Source: Streptomyces speibonae (lineage in GTDB: Bacteria > Actinomycetota > Actinomycetes > Streptomycetales > Streptomycetaceae). Taken from it: 5,601 bases of DNA. Within the stretch, counting starts at the first letter, position 1, and every line of letters begins with the position of its first letter. Under the pieces are notes generated by a model that made no database searches, had not been told where the DNA came from, and worked only from the letters and a program-made list of their open reading frames with translations. The stretch covers positions 17,259-22,859 of the forward strand of contig KL568530.1 in NCBI GenBank assembly GCA_000715605.1. The letters are read 5' to 3'. This document shows, piece after piece, positions 5,479-5,601 of the stretch. Made by a program: the position numbers and the translations under genes.

Positions 5479-5584
5479 CGCCCGGCCCCTCCCCTGGGTG
5501 GTGGCGTGCAGGCTGCCGCGGTGGCGGGCAGGAGGTGATCGGTCAGGCCGAGGGCGAACAGCACGTCGGGGTGCGGGGCAGGCT
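5475..5584 (-). CDS. 3' end of an unidentified upstream gene (partial)
   Basis: In a frame different from the 385-residue gene, 35 codons end at a TGA (5477-5475) that overlaps its ATG as ATGA. The peptide begins PAPHPDVLFALGLTDHLLPA and continues into a Pro/Gly-rich tail ending GGAGR. Third positions in the first 20 codons are almost all G or C, whereas the frame of the 385-residue gene upstream of its own ATG gives a low-complexity Arg/Pro string. This is therefore the better coding call for 5475-5584. The gene is cut by the contig end and too little remains to name it. The four-base overlap implies translational coupling. Confidence 0.62.
5486..5495 (-). promoter_or_regulatory. Ribosome binding site of the 385-residue gene
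   Basis: On the minus strand this reads AGGGGAGGGG, 7 nt before the ATG at 5478. It decides that start against the upstream ATG at 5601, which is adapter sequence. Confidence 0.7.
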
Positions 5585-5601
5585 CTGTCTCTTATACACA
5601 T
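5585..5601. other. Residual Nextera/Tn5 mosaic-end adapter at the contig end
   Basis: CTGTCTCTTATACACAT is identical to the first 17 of the 19 bases of the synthetic Tn5 mosaic end used in tagmentation libraries. It differs from the natural Tn5 outside end at position 4 (T, not A) and position 17 (T, not A), so it is the engineered sequence and not a transposon relic. Read on the minus strand it encodes MCIRD followed by R, a well-known artefact at the start of predicted proteins. Genomic sequence ends at about 5584. Confidence 0.96.

Noticed and set aside
5585..5601. End of a natural Tn5-like transposon
   Set aside because: The bases at positions 4 and 17 match the synthetic mosaic end and not the natural outside end, and the sequence stops at the contig edge.
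1..5601. CRISPR array, tRNA, rRNA, riboswitch or prophage genes
   Set aside because: No regularly spaced repeats, no tRNA-like cloverleaf with CCA or TTCRA signatures, and no recognisable phage structural protein was seen on either strand by eye.

Overview
The window is very GC-rich with G/C-dominated third codon positions. It has GTG and ATG starts behind purine-rich ribosome binding sites, and protein families typical of Streptomyces or a close actinomycete. It is the end of a draft contig: the last 17 bases are the synthetic Tn5/Nextera mosaic end, not genomic DNA.

Layout. Positions 1-89 (minus) probably hold the first codons of a divergent gene with a Rossmann GxGxxG motif, cut by the window edge. 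Positions 90-244 are a divergent intergenic region with a perfect 10-bp GC hairpin. Positions 245-3866 (plus) are a co-directional cluster: a DHA2-type MFS drug exporter; a membrane-anchored calcineurin-like metallophosphoesterase starting 2 nt after it; a possible 68-codon small gene with a good ribosome binding site and a rare TTA codon; and a MarR-family regulator. Positions 3867-4204 contain no intact gene. They hold the decayed 5' end of an ISL3-type transposase (two apparent single-base deletions) and a cluster of GATCACT repeats. From 4205 to 5584 the genes run on the minus strand: the 3' end of an unidentified gene, an ATGA-overlapped 385-codon gene of unrecognised family, and a possible 31-codon small ORF 20 nt downstream.

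Function. The left cluster reads as an ordinary efflux module: exporter, outward-facing phosphoesterase and a MarR regulator that probably controls it. The substrate and ligand cannot be read from the sequence. The right block is separated by the IS scar, reads in the opposite direction and contains no family I can name, so it looks like accessory DNA. The least explained elements are the two small ORFs and the 385-residue protein. I see no clear evidence for a complete novel system; these are leads only.
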